NCBI RefSeq assembly: GCF_030813415.1
Contig: NZ_JAUSUF010000013.1
Location: 1-64,000, forward strand
Reading direction: 5' to 3'
Origin: Eubacterium multiforme
GTDB lineage: Bacteria > Bacillota > Clostridia > Clostridiales > Clostridiaceae
Length of the DNA: 64,000 bases
Below, piece after piece: positions 34,532 to 43,367 of this stretch. Within the stretch, counting starts at the first letter, position 1; every line of letters begins with the position of its first letter. The notes beneath the pieces were generated by a model, which was not told the DNA's origin, did no database searches, and saw only the letters and a program-made list of their open reading frames with translations. The translations under genes were made by a program, and so were the position numbers.

Positions 34532-35065
34532 TTATTTTGATTGCTCATAAACTTCATATCCACAATCTCTTAAAGCTTCTTCTATACCTTCTACATTTTT
34601 ATTTTGAGTTCTTATCTTTTTCTCTCTATTATCATTAAAAACTAAAGTAAATTCTGCATAGTCAATTGTTCTTTCTATTTCAATATATTCTACACCTTCC
34701 GTATCCTCTAACTTTAGTATCTTACCAATCTTTTTAGAACCTACATAAAAACCTCTATCATTAATAATCATAATTGATATATACATTATAAGTATTACGT
34801 ATAGGTTTTCTTCCTTTAAGTATGCTATAAGAATTAATCCTACCTGTAACAAAGCAAGTAGTAATAAAAAGTATGTAGAATTAGTTCTACCCTTCCATCC
34901 TTTTTTAAGCAAATCAATAAATTTAACACTATTTTCTTTTAAATATTTTCTATTTCTCATGAAAGCAATAAATAATGAACAATTAAATACAGTAAGAACT
35001 GTAACTAAACATATATTAAGAACTTCCAAAATAACATCTCCTTTTTTATTTATAATAAACTTCAT
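34532..35065 (-). CDS. Hypothetical membrane protein
   Basis: 177 residues: hydrophobic segments at about 14-34, 62-80 and 84-100, then a cytoplasmic C-terminal domain (about 105-177) of mixed strands that resembles the PH-like part of DUF5673 proteins (GFYVGSKKIGKILKLEDTEG...). That family call is tentative. It has its own terminator and no partner gene. Confidence 0.65.
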   Translation of the reverse strand: MKFIINKKGDVILEVLNICLVTVLTVFNCSLFIAFMRNRKYLKENSVKFIDLLKKGWKGRTNSTYFLLLLALLQVGLILIAYLKEENLYVILIMYISIMIINDRGFYVGSKKIGKILKLEDTEGVEYIEIERTIDYAEFTLVFNDNREKKIRTQNKNVEGIEEALRDCGYEVYEQSK

Positions 35066-35244
35066 ATATTACTAATTTAATTTTTCTACATAAGTTTCTT
35101 TATTAATAATTTTTATTGAATTTATTAACACTCTTTGTGTCAATATTTCCTAATATAAAATTAATACAATATAGATTATACAATCCTTTTCTAAAGATAT
35201 TCTTAAATTTATCTATATAATGTCTTATTTTACTAATAAATTTC

Positions 35245-36267
35245 TTAAATAATATATTTTATTTCACTTTCTGGAAAATACTTATTTATTTTTTCTATAA
35301 AAAATTCTTTTATTTCAAATAGATCCTCTTTTTTATAAACATATTTTCCATAACCAAATTGACCATACTTATAAGTTCTTTTTTCATCATTCATAGGTAA
35401 TTTATTATCAGGAAATATATCCATTATTATATTTTTAGCTCTTGTTGTATATCTATGGGAAATAACTTCAAAGGTTAATTTATGCTTTAAATTAATTGGC
35501 AATTTTTCTTTTAAATTCTTTAATAGATTTTCATAATCACTTTTCCAACCATCATATATAAATACAGGTGCAATTATAAAACCTAATGGATAATTAGCCT
35601 TAGCTATTTTTCTACTTGCATTTATTCTCTCACAAATAGATGCTGTCCTTTTTTCATAATTATTTATTGCAAAATCTGTATTTATACTAAATCTTATTTC
35701 TGTTTTATTATTATGTTTTAAATTTAGTAAGGAATCAACATCTGTATATTTTGTTACAAATCTAAATTTTGCAAAATCATTATTTGCAAAAAACTCTATT
35801 GCCCTTTTTAATAAATTAGTATATGGCTCAAATGGTATAGGATCAGATGTAGCAGAGCCTTCAAATATTGTAATATTAGGCTTTCTTTCAGAAATATATT
35901 TTTCTGCTTGATTTAATATATCTTCTATATTGACATTTATTTTTGCATAAGGTTTATCTCCTAAATTGGTATTTAAATAACAATATTCACAATTACCAAT
36001 ACAACCACTTACTAATGGCAATTGCCAATGTGCTGATGGTTTGCAAGACTGAAATTTACCTACCCTTTTAACTCCTACTACAATTGTATTTTTTCCTTCT
36101 TTATAAAATTCTCTTATATCATCACCTGGTATATTTTGTTTTATTCTATTATTATTAAGCTTAACAATTTCTATATCTTTAAAATCCTTAAAATAATTAT
36201 AAATATCCTTTCCAATATCATAATTTAATGAATTTTTTTCAAATAAAATCCTCCTAGGTTTAAACAT
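35245..36267 (-). CDS. splB: Spore photoproduct lyase
   Basis: 340 residues. This radical-SAM enzyme repairs the spore photoproduct (thymine dimer) in spore DNA during germination. The [4Fe-4S] motif CIGNCEYC (CX3CX2C, about residue 85-92) lies after KFQSCKPSAHWQLPLVSG. The ATG at 36267 follows GGGAGA; the longer frame adds six residues. Expected to be expressed in the forespore under sigma-G. It supports a spore-forming host. Confidence 0.9.
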   Translation of the reverse strand: MFKPRRILFEKNSLNYDIGKDIYNYFKDFKDIEIVKLNNNRIKQNIPGDDIREFYKEGKNTIVVGVKRVGKFQSCKPSAHWQLPLVSGCIGNCEYCYLNTNLGDKPYAKINVNIEDILNQAEKYISERKPNITIFEGSATSDPIPFEPYTNLLKRAIEFFANNDFAKFRFVTKYTDVDSLLNLKHNNKTEIRFSINTDFAINNYEKRTASICERINASRKIAKANYPLGFIIAPVFIYDGWKSDYENLLKNLKEKLPINLKHKLTFEVISHRYTTRAKNIIMDIFPDNKLPMNDEKRTYKYGQFGYGKYVYKKEDLFEIKEFFIEKINKYFPESEIKYII

Positions 36268-36313
36268 AGGTTTATCTCCCTTCAATAATATTTTCTTTTA
36301 CTAAAAACAAAAA

Positions 36314-36341
36314 AATAATAGCAGTATTTACTACTATTATT
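36314..36341 (-). terminator. Terminator-like hairpin in the splB leader
   Basis: AATAATAGCAGTA pairs with TACTACTATTATT with one mismatch; the minus transcript runs into TTTTTTTG right after it, only about 46 bases before the splB start. It could be a leader attenuator or end a short minus-strand RNA. Confidence 0.5.
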
Positions 36342-36558
36342 CCTAATTTTCAAATATAAAATCATAATTTAATAATAACAATATTAAATTGCAGTATTTC
36401 ATTAGTTTTTACTTAATATTTAATTTAATTATAAAGTTTATTTCTTCCACTATACTTAATATTTTAATTAATTGTTAATATTCTACATATTTTATATTTA
36501 TATAAGTCTTCGTTGCTATAATTGTAATAATGACTGTTATTTAAAAGGGGGAAGTTAA

Positions 36559-37101
36559 ATGAAATTCAAGTCATTTTTCTCAAATCACAAAAAAGCTATA
36601 ATAGCCTGTGTAATTGTATTATTTCTAGGAATCTTTATTGGAAAAGTTGAATCGCCTTCAGATAAAGATATAAGTACTATTAAATCTAAAAATATAGCAT
36701 TAGCCTCTGAAATTTCACAAAAAGACAGTTTATTAACTACTAAAAAAGCTGAAGTTTCTTCTTTGCAAGAAAAATCTAAAAACTTAGAAAATAAAAAAGA
36801 AGATATTGAAAAAGAAATTAAAGATAAAGAAGAAGCTAATGCAAAGAAAGAGGCAGAACTTAAAGCAAAAGAGGAAGCTAATGCAGCTAGTAAAAAATCA
36901 ACCTCTTCTAAACCTAAGAAAACTTCATCTGAAAACAAAAAAAATAAACATGAAGTTGGAACTATGGTTTGGATAACTAGAACAGGACATAAATACCACA
37001 GAACTAACCATTGTGGAAACACTAACCCAAGCAATGCAACAGAAGTTTCTTTAAAGGAAGCTGAATCTATGGGGTTATCACCTTGTTCTAAATGTTTCTA
37101 A
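36559..37101 (+). CDS. Membrane-anchored coiled-coil protein with C-terminal Cys/His motif
   Basis: 180 residues. A basic N-terminus and membrane segment (about 12-28), a charged coiled coil (about 45-110; KDSLLTTKKAEVSSLQEKSK), a Ser/Lys-rich linker, then a compact C-terminal motif: TGHKYHRTNHCGN at about 143-155 and SPCSKC at 174-179. The HxxxxHC...CxxC pattern resembles Ada-like or thermonuclease-tail metal sites seen at the ends of unrelated clostridial proteins. It is probably extracellular. The start ATG follows AGGGGGAAG, with an extended -10 TGCTATAAT upstream. Confidence 0.7.
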   Translation: MKFKSFFSNHKKAIIACVIVLFLGIFIGKVESPSDKDISTIKSKNIALASEISQKDSLLTTKKAEVSSLQEKSKNLENKKEDIEKEIKDKEEANAKKEAELKAKEEANAASKKSTSSKPKKTSSENKKNKHEVGTMVWITRTGHKYHRTNHCGNTNPSNATEVSLKEAESMGLSPCSKCF

Positions 37102-37121
37102 TTTAAGGAGGTTTTTATTTT

Positions 37122-37370
37122 ATGAAAAAAGTTATTGGTAAGATACTTTCTGTTTTTGTAGTATTTATTTTCTTTTTTATAGGCTTTGGAATTGGTTTAG
37201 ATGGTACAACTACTTCAGCTAAAGACTCTTTAGAAAAAGAATATGCTCAAGAACAAAATTCTCTTAATGAAAAGAATTCTGAATTATCTAAGGTAGATGA
37301 AGATATTACAACTTTAAATAATCATATATCTGAATTGAATAATTATATAAAAGATAATTCTAAAAATTAA
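37122..37370 (+). CDS. Small membrane-anchored coiled-coil protein
   Basis: 82 residues: MKKVIGKILS, membrane segment about 8-27, then a coiled coil (QEQNSLNEKNSELSKVDED...). It is built like the first half of the upstream protein but lacks the cysteine tail. AAGGAGG ribosome binding site; only 20 bases separate the genes, so they are one operon. Function unknown. Confidence 0.7.
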   Translation: MKKVIGKILSVFVVFIFFFIGFGIGLDGTTTSAKDSLEKEYAQEQNSLNEKNSELSKVDEDITTLNNHISELNNYIKDNSKN

Positions 37371-37435
37371 TTATTAAAGTAATATACTAATTTAATATAT
37401 TATTTTAAAGCTTAATTTACATAATTATTAAATAT

Positions 37436-37467
37436 AAAAAGGACTTTTCAACTGAAAAGTCCTTTTT
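37436..37467. terminator. Bidirectional terminator
   Basis: AAAAAGGACTTTTCA-AC-TGAAAAGTCCTTTTT, a perfect 15-bp stem between the convergent coiled-coil pair and the MurNAc operon. Confidence 0.9.
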
Positions 37468-37470
37468 ATA

Positions 37471-38340
37471 TTATCTATTAAATTTATTTATATTTTTATA
37501 ATTATTTATTGCTTTTCTAGTTTTTATAAGTTTCTTTTCACTGTCTTCTATACTATTTGATGATATTCCTATAAATAACATATCTATTACCGCAAGTTGC
37601 GCTATTCTTGAAGCCATAGCCCCTTCTCTAAGTTTTTTCTCTACTTCTGGAATATTTAACGTAATTGTAGAATATTTTGCCAAGGTATTATTTATACTAT
37701 TTTTAGTAATTGAAATTACAGCTGCTCCTATTTCATTTGCATTTCTTACACACTCTAAAACTTCATTAGTTTCTCCAGAATAAGATATTGCTATTGCAAC
37801 ATCTTCTTTTTTCATTAAAACTGATGTTGTTATTTGTAAATGAGTATCTATATGAAAAATTGTTCTTTTATTTATTCTACTTAGTTTATGAAAAAAATCT
37901 GCACCTACTAATGAAGAATTTCCAACGCCATAAATATAAATATTTTCAGCTTTTATTAAAATATTTATAGCTTTTTCAAGTTCATTTGGATCTATCATTT
38001 CACATGTTTTTTCAATAGTTGAACCTAATGAACTTTTTATATGCTTTATTAAACTACTTGAACTTAATTCTTTTCCTAAATACTCAAAATTTGACTGTTT
38101 ATCATCTTGTTCCTTTATATTAATTGACACTTGTAATTTTAACTCATTAAAACTTTTAAATCCTATTCTTTTTGCAAATCTAACAACAGTTGAAGCTGAT
38201 GTTCCTGTTTTTTCTCCAATCTCTTTAGCTGTAAAACTTAAAATCTCTTTATAACTACAATTCAATAAAAAATCCGATATTTTTCGTTCTCCATGAGTAA
38301 ACTTATTATAATTATTATCTATAAACTCCAAGACATTCAT
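37471..38340 (-). CDS. murR: RpiR-family regulator of MurNAc utilisation (MurR-like)
   Basis: 289 residues: HTH (about 1-75, FTAKEIGEKTGTSASTVVRFAKRIG) and SIS domain (about 120-260, IYIYGVGNSSLVGADFFHK; IAISYSGETNEVL). MurR-type regulators sense MurNAc 6-phosphate. It is the last gene of the operon and 22 bases after mupG. Regulator-last order is also found in the S. aureus operon. TGAAA-N5-TTTCA and GAAATTTC sites lie near the operon promoter. Confidence 0.85.
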   Translation of the reverse strand: MNVLEFIDNNYNKFTHGERKISDFLLNCSYKEILSFTAKEIGEKTGTSASTVVRFAKRIGFKSFNELKLQVSINIKEQDDKQSNFEYLGKELSSSSLIKHIKSSLGSTIEKTCEMIDPNELEKAINILIKAENIYIYGVGNSSLVGADFFHKLSRINKRTIFHIDTHLQITTSVLMKKEDVAIAISYSGETNEVLECVRNANEIGAAVISITKNSINNTLAKYSTITLNIPEVEKKLREGAMASRIAQLAVIDMLFIGISSNSIEDSEKKLIKTRKAINNYKNINKFNR

Positions 38341-38362
38341 TATATTCCTCCTAAATACCTAA

Positions 38363-39439
38363 CTATTGAGCAATAAAAGAAAATCTTTTTCCTCCTTTAA
38401 TATATTTTAAAAGACATAAATCTTCTTCAATAACCCGAGCTACTATATTTATTCTATCATCTTTTGAAGACTTTTGTTTAATTATTTGAAGTTCTCCCAT
38501 ATACCTTAAATACTGCCTATTATCTATTGTTATATAACCAATCTCTCTTATATTTGATATTTCAGGTTCTATAATATCATTTTTCCCCAAAAGAGTTCTA
38601 CTTTCCTGTGCCCTTATTGCATCTCTTGCCTCATCAACTCTAGCCGTATATTTATTTTTTAATAGCCTTAGGCATACTTCGCTTTTAGTAAAAACTTCTA
38701 TTCTAAGCACTACTTCATCTTTATTTACCTTAGTCAATTTCATAAGCTCATCATCACTTGGTAATGAGTCACCAATAAATATATCATTACAGCCTAATGC
38801 ATATAACTCATTTGCTGCAACTTCTACATTTAAATCTCTATGATCTTCTAATGTTGGAAGTCCTTCTTTTAATGGTGATCTCTTTCTACTATTTGATTGT
38901 ACGAATGCACAAACTTTAATATTTCTTTTATTTAAAATACTATTAACTTTTATCATATACTCTTTTGAAATTCCTGTTCCTCTTCTAGGATAAAAATTAT
39001 GTAATGCATCTATTTTACAAAAATCTGCATTATATCTTTCTAAATTATCTAAAAAACTTGATGTTAATGTAGAAGCATTAATTTGTATATTAATTCCATG
39101 CTCATTTTTACTCATATTAGCTATATCTTCTTCATTATATCCATAATCTATTCTTATAGTTTTTATTCCAAGCTTATAAAGACCATATATATCTTTATTT
39201 TCTAAATCCAAAAGTTTAAATGTATTAGGTGAAATATCACTAATTATATCCATATTATATTCTTTTGCCTGTTTTAAAAATTCTCCAACCTCACTTTTTA
39301 ATACTGTATAATCTGCCTCTGGAACTTGGAGAGATGTAAATATTCTTTTATAACCTAATTTATATGCTTTATTTAAAAGCTTCATATTCTCTTCTTTACT
39401 ATTATCTAATCCAAAATATACCGATATGCCTAAACTCAA
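38363..39439 (-). CDS. mupG: 6-phospho-N-acetylmuramidase, MupG/DUF871 family
   Basis: 358 residues: TIM-barrel N-terminal part and a small C-terminal beta domain (about 250-358). MSLGISVYFG and SLQVPEADY are characteristic. MupG of S. aureus splits MurNAc-6P-GlcNAc taken in by MurP, giving MurNAc 6-phosphate. TTG start 10 bases after GGGGAGG. Here it is linked to murQ and murP, which supports that role and so muropeptide disaccharide salvage. Confidence 0.9.
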   Translation of the reverse strand: MSLGISVYFGLDNSKEENMKLLNKAYKLGYKRIFTSLQVPEADYTVLKSEVGEFLKQAKEYNMDIISDISPNTFKLLDLENKDIYGLYKLGIKTIRIDYGYNEEDIANMSKNEHGINIQINASTLTSSFLDNLERYNADFCKIDALHNFYPRRGTGISKEYMIKVNSILNKRNIKVCAFVQSNSRKRSPLKEGLPTLEDHRDLNVEVAANELYALGCNDIFIGDSLPSDDELMKLTKVNKDEVVLRIEVFTKSEVCLRLLKNKYTARVDEARDAIRAQESRTLLGKNDIIEPEISNIREIGYITIDNRQYLRYMGELQIIKQKSSKDDRINIVARVIEEDLCLLKYIKGGKRFSFIAQ

Positions 39440-39516
39440 AAAACTACCTCCCCTTTTTAAAAATTAAGAAGCTTATAAAAAGTATTATAAGCTTCTCTTT
39501 TTATATTAAACTATTT

Positions 39517-40869
39517 TTATTCTACTGGATCATTAAATTTTAAAATTCTTGTTGCTATGTATCCTGCAATATATGCTACTAACAAACCAATCAAAAATTT
39601 ACCTGCATTATTTGTAGTAGCTGCAAGAGGAATTCCTGAAAGACCCATTGATGTTGCACCTACTTTTAAAGCAGCTTGTACAGCTCCACCAAATGCTCCA
39701 CCTATACATGCACCTATAAATGGTCTTCCAAGTGGTAACGTAACACCATATATTAATGGTTCTCCAACACCTAACATTCCAACTGGCAAACTTGATGCTA
39801 TAGTTTTTTTAATTCTTTCATTTTTAGTCATTCTATAAACTGCAAATGAAGCTCCTACTTGTCCAGCTCCTGCCATTGCAAGTATTGGTAACAATATATC
39901 TATTCCTGATGAACTTAAAAGTTGTGCATGAATAGGAGTTAATCCTTGATGTAATCCTGTCATAACTAATGGTAAGAATGTTCCACCAAGCACAAATCCT
40001 GCTACAACTCCACCCTTTTCAATAGCAACTTTAGTAACATCACCAATTCCTTCTGCTATAAATCCGCCTATTGGTTGAAGTGCATATACAGCTACAAATG
40101 TTGATACTAAAATGACTATTAATGGTGTTAAAAATAAATCTAATGTATTTGGAACTATCTCTCTTACCTTCTTTTCAAGCCATGATGAAAAGGCAACTAC
40201 TAATAAAACAGCTATAATTCCACCTCTGCCAGGTACTAACTTTTCACCAAATAAAGATATGTTTGAGAGTGCTGGATGTGAAATAACTGCTGCCATAACT
40301 CCACCTAACATAGGTGAACCACCAAATTCTTTTGCTGCACTAACACCAACAAAAAGATTTAATCCAAAAAACACTGAGTTTCCAGCTACTTTTAATAAAG
40401 ATATAAAACTACTACTTGCTAATGATGGATCTATTTTCAGTATTATATTTAAAATTGATGTTACAAGTCCACATGCTATAAATGCCGGTATAAGTGGTAT
40501 AAATATATTAGCTACTTTTTTAAGCACAAGTTTAACTGGAGTTTGATTTTTTTTCTTTATTTCACTTTTTAATTTTTTTGCATCTTCCAAAGTTTTTTCA
40601 ACGTCTTCATCTATATCTCCAATTAATTTGCTAAATTCATTTTTAACCTTGTTAACTTTACCAGGACCAATAACTATTTGTAATTGATCATCTTCTTCAA
40701 CCAATCCTAAAACTCCATCTAAGTTTTTTAATTTTTCTTTATCAACTTTTTCTCCATCAACAACTTCAAGTCTAAGTCTAGTCATACAATTAGTTACATT
40801 TTTAACATTGCTTTTTCCGCCTACAACTTCCAAAATGTCTTTTGCTAATTTTTCAAAATTTTTACTCAT
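39517..40869 (-). CDS. murP: PTS EIIBC for MurNAc (MurP-like)
   Basis: 450 residues: EIIB domain (about 1-85) with the phosphorylated cysteine in NCMTRLRLE (Cys28) and an EIIC membrane domain of about ten segments (about 115-445, with MTGLHQGLTPIHAQLL). It lacks an EIIA domain and so would depend on a shared EIIA-Glc. ATG after AGGGGAGG, 25 bases after murQ. Sucrose-type EIIBC is the alternative in sequence, but the operon argues for MurNAc or MurNAc-GlcNAc. Confidence 0.88.
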   Translation of the reverse strand: MSKNFEKLAKDILEVVGGKSNVKNVTNCMTRLRLEVVDGEKVDKEKLKNLDGVLGLVEEDDQLQIVIGPGKVNKVKNEFSKLIGDIDEDVEKTLEDAKKLKSEIKKKNQTPVKLVLKKVANIFIPLIPAFIACGLVTSILNIILKIDPSLASSSFISLLKVAGNSVFFGLNLFVGVSAAKEFGGSPMLGGVMAAVISHPALSNISLFGEKLVPGRGGIIAVLLVVAFSSWLEKKVREIVPNTLDLFLTPLIVILVSTFVAVYALQPIGGFIAEGIGDVTKVAIEKGGVVAGFVLGGTFLPLVMTGLHQGLTPIHAQLLSSSGIDILLPILAMAGAGQVGASFAVYRMTKNERIKKTIASSLPVGMLGVGEPLIYGVTLPLGRPFIGACIGGAFGGAVQAALKVGATSMGLSGIPLAATTNNAGKFLIGLLVAYIAGYIATRILKFNDPVE

Positions 40870-40894
40870 TAAAATACCTCCCCTTAACCTTTAA

Positions 40895-41800
40895 CTATTT
40901 GATTTCATTTAAAGCATTAGAAATATACCCATTATTCCTATCTAAAATAGCTTTTGCTTCTTCTTTTGAAATCTTTGATAATATGATAAATATTGAAAGT
41001 TTAACATCAAAATTAGTTTCTTTAAGTTTTTCTTCCACCACCTCTCTACTTGCGCCAGTAGCTTCCATAACTATGTTTTTACTTCTTTCAACCAGCTTAT
41101 CATTAGTAGCCTTTACATCAACCATTAAATTTTCATATACTTTACCAAGTCTAATCATAATTCCAGTTGAAATCATATTTAAAACCATTTTTTGAGCTGT
41201 TCCAGATTTCATTCTTGTAGAACCTGTAACAACTTCTGGTCCCACAATAGGTGCTATTTCTATCTTCGCCTCCTTTGCTATTTCTGAATTTTTATTACAT
41301 GCCACTGATACAGTTAATGCTCCTATTTCATTGGCATATTTAAGTCCTCCTATTACATACGGTGTTCTTCCCGATGCAGCCAATCCAACCAGTACATCAT
41401 TTTTCTTTAATTCTATTTTTTTTAAATCTAAGATTGCAAGTTCTTCTGAATCTTCTGCTCCTTCTTTTGCAATAAACATAGCCTCTTTCCCACCAGCTAT
41501 TAGTCCTTGAATCAACTCATGAGACACACCATAAGTAGGAGGACATTCTGATGCATCTAAAATCCCAAGTCTTCCTGATGTGCCTGCCCCTATGTAAATA
41601 ATCCTCCCATCATTTTTTAGTCTTTCAGTAGATAAATCAATAACTTTTGCTATTTGAGGTATTTCATTTTCAACAGCTATTGCTACTTTTTTATCTTCAT
41701 CATTTATTTTTTTTAACATTTCATAAGTGGAAATCCTATCTATATCCATAGTGTTTTTATTTCTATTTTCAGTTACTAGTTTTTTTAAATTTATACTCAA
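40895..41800 (-). CDS. murQ: N-acetylmuramic acid 6-phosphate etherase
   Basis: 301 residues from TTG 41800, six bases after GGAGGTG; the longer frame begins inside the ribosome binding site. A SIS-fold enzyme that cleaves the lactyl ether of MurNAc 6-phosphate to GlcNAc 6-phosphate and D-lactate. [22 protein letters not shown] (about residues 60-81) carries the catalytic Glu. First gene of the MurNAc operon. Confidence 0.92.
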   Translation of the reverse strand: MSINLKKLVTENRNKNTMDIDRISTYEMLKKINDEDKKVAIAVENEIPQIAKVIDLSTERLKNDGRIIYIGAGTSGRLGILDASECPPTYGVSHELIQGLIAGGKEAMFIAKEGAEDSEELAILDLKKIELKKNDVLVGLAASGRTPYVIGGLKYANEIGALTVSVACNKNSEIAKEAKIEIAPIVGPEVVTGSTRMKSGTAQKMVLNMISTGIMIRLGKVYENLMVDVKATNDKLVERSKNIVMEATGASREVVEEKLKETNFDVKLSIFIILSKISKEEAKAILDRNNGYISNALNEIK

Positions 41801-41845
41801 ATTTAACACCTCCATTAATTACTTTTTATTATTGATTACGTTTTC

Positions 41846-41874
41846 ATTATAAGTCTTTTAAAACAAAATTGCAA
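41846..41874 (-). promoter_or_regulatory. Promoter of the MurNAc operon
   Basis: Minus strand: TTGCAA (41869-41874), 17-base spacer, TATAAT (41846-41851). Upstream of the -35 lie the palindrome GAAATTTC (41892-41899) and an imperfect inverted repeat TTGCTAAAAGTT / AACTTTTATAGCAA (41901-41934). Confidence 0.7.
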
Positions 41875-41962
41875 TACTTTTATTTTTTATTGAAATTTCG
41901 TTGCTAAAAGTTTCATAAATAACTTTTATAGCAAAAAAATAATAGTTTTTGCAACTACTCCT

Positions 41963-41977
41963 TGAAACTTTATTTCA
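41963..41977. promoter_or_regulatory. TGAAA-N5-TTTCA inverted repeat (candidate MurR operator)
   Basis: A perfect inverted repeat, TGAAA CTTTA TTTCA, about 90 bases upstream of the murQ -35. RpiR-family proteins bind such inverted repeats. Assignment to MurR is inference. Confidence 0.4.
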
Positions 41978-42065
41978 TAGTCTATACCTACTATTAAATT
42001 TTCCAATTAATTTTCATAAAATTTCTATAATCTAATTCAAAATATATAGTTTTAATTTAAAACTA

Positions 42066-42096
42066 AAAAAGAGTAGTTTTAATAACTACTCTTTTT
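42066..42096 (-). terminator. Terminator of the YitT-family gene
   Basis: AAAAAGAGTAGTT pairs with AACTACTCTTTTT over 13 bp with a 5-base loop. Confidence 0.85.
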
Positions 42097-42110
42097 AAAT
42101 AAATTTATAT

Positions 42111-42782
42111 TTACGCTGGTAATGAATTTCTCTTTTCATACCCGCTATCTTTTTCTTTTCTCTTATTATATTTACCATTACCTTTATCTTTCTTATATTC
42201 ATATATAACCTCAATAAGTTTTCCGCTTATTGTAACTGCTACTATAGAAAACAATATTTGAATATAATCTAAATAAATTAATGATAACCCAAGAACAATC
42301 CAATCACTTAATATATATACATGATTTACCTTAAGTGGAGTAAACTTACTTCCTAAAAGAGCTATAACATCATCTCCACCAGAAGCTCCTCCAGCTCTAA
42401 GGACAATTCCTACACCTACCCCAACAAATATTCCTGCAAAAATACTTGCTATTAACATATTTCCTGTTAAATTTGGAATTAAAAATCCTATACTTTCAAA
42501 TATTCTATAGGAAATAGAAAAACATATTGATGCAAAAATTGAAAACAATAAAAACTTCTTTCCAAAAAATCTTGATCCAATTGCAAATAATGATAAATCT
42601 ATTATCAAATTTGTTATTGATGGTGATATGTCAAATAAGTGTTTAAATAAAAGTATTAAACCTAAAACTCCACCTTCAGTTACATTGTTTTGATAATTAA
42701 AATTGTAGCTACCAAAAGCTAAGATACTTGAGCCTATTAAAATTAATAGTAAACTTCTCAAGTTCTTTTTCGTCGAATACAA
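42111..42782 (-). CDS. YitT-family membrane protein, short form
   Basis: 223 residues with about five membrane segments; LILLIGSSILAFGSYNFNY, GGVLGLILLFKHLF and RAGGASGGDDVIALL are typical of the YitT (DUF161) region. Full-length members (about 280-290 residues) end in a DUF2179 domain, absent here; a basic tail replaces it. The function is unknown. TTG start after AGGAGAG. Confidence 0.8.
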   Translation of the reverse strand: MYSTKKNLRSLLLILIGSSILAFGSYNFNYQNNVTEGGVLGLILLFKHLFDISPSITNLIIDLSLFAIGSRFFGKKFLLFSIFASICFSISYRIFESIGFLIPNLTGNMLIASIFAGIFVGVGVGIVLRAGGASGGDDVIALLGSKFTPLKVNHVYILSDWIVLGLSLIYLDYIQILFSIVAVTISGKLIEVIYEYKKDKGNGKYNKRKEKDSGYEKRNSLPA

Positions 42783-43043
42783 AATATCACTCTCCTAAAT
42801 TCTATTTACAAAAAACTTTATTATTTTTTATAAATACCGTTACAAACATTATATTCCTTTAGCTTATTAATATCAAAATTTTAAACTCTTTATATCATGT
42901 AATATATACTATTATAAAATATTACCTTTTGTGAAATTACCCTAGTCTCCTTTAATTAAGCCAATTAATATCTACTCATTCTTCCTTCACCCTCATAATA
43001 TTTCCTTTATATTCCTATATAATTTAAAATAATCTCCTTATCC

Positions 43044-43073
43044 TTGACTTTATCCTAAGCACTAATATATAAT
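43044..43073 (+). promoter_or_regulatory. Promoter of leuS
   Basis: TTGACT (43044-43049), 18-base spacer, TATAAT (43068-43073); transcription would start near 43080, about 290 bases before the leuS start. Confidence 0.6.
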
Positions 43074-43109
43074 TAGAAGAAATATTACAAATAAATATTC
43101 TATTGCTAT

Positions 43110-43334
43110 GATTAGAAGTAGTACTATAACCTTGTAATTTCAGAGAGCTGCTATTTTGCTGTGAAGCAGTATTACAAATATGGGAACTTGTCTATGAGCT
43201 TACTTGAATTAAATCAAGTACGGTTTTAACCGTTAAATTATTGAGTGAGAAATTTATTTATATAGATTTCTAACAAGAGTGGTAACGCGGAAGTATCCTT
43301 TCGTCTCTTATTTTAAGAGATGAGAGGTTTTTTT
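43110..43334 (+). promoter_or_regulatory. T-box riboswitch controlling leuS
   Basis: The hallmarks are present: the T-box sequence GAGTGGTAACGCGG (43277-43290) that pairs with uncharged tRNA CCA, the AGAGAG motif and apical part of stem I (43141 onward), and an upper stem TTGTAAT (43132-43138) / ATTACAA (43171-43177). The likely specifier is CTT at 43187-43189 (leucine) in GGGAACTTG. Uncharged tRNA-Leu would prevent the terminator at 43297-43334. Exact stem limits are estimated. Confidence 0.85.
43297..43334 (+). terminator. T-box terminator (attenuator)
   Basis: CCTTTCGTCTCTTA pairs with TAAGAGATGAGAGG (two wobble or mismatched positions), followed by a run of T. Its 5' arm is next to the T-box sequence, as expected for antiterminator competition. 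Confidence 0.8.
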
Positions 43335-43367
43335 ATTTTATTTAACTATTTAAGGAGGAATTAAACA

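Noticed and set aside
40112-40546. 144-residue plus-strand ORF opposite murP
   Set aside because: It is antisense to the EIIC domain and has no initiation signal.
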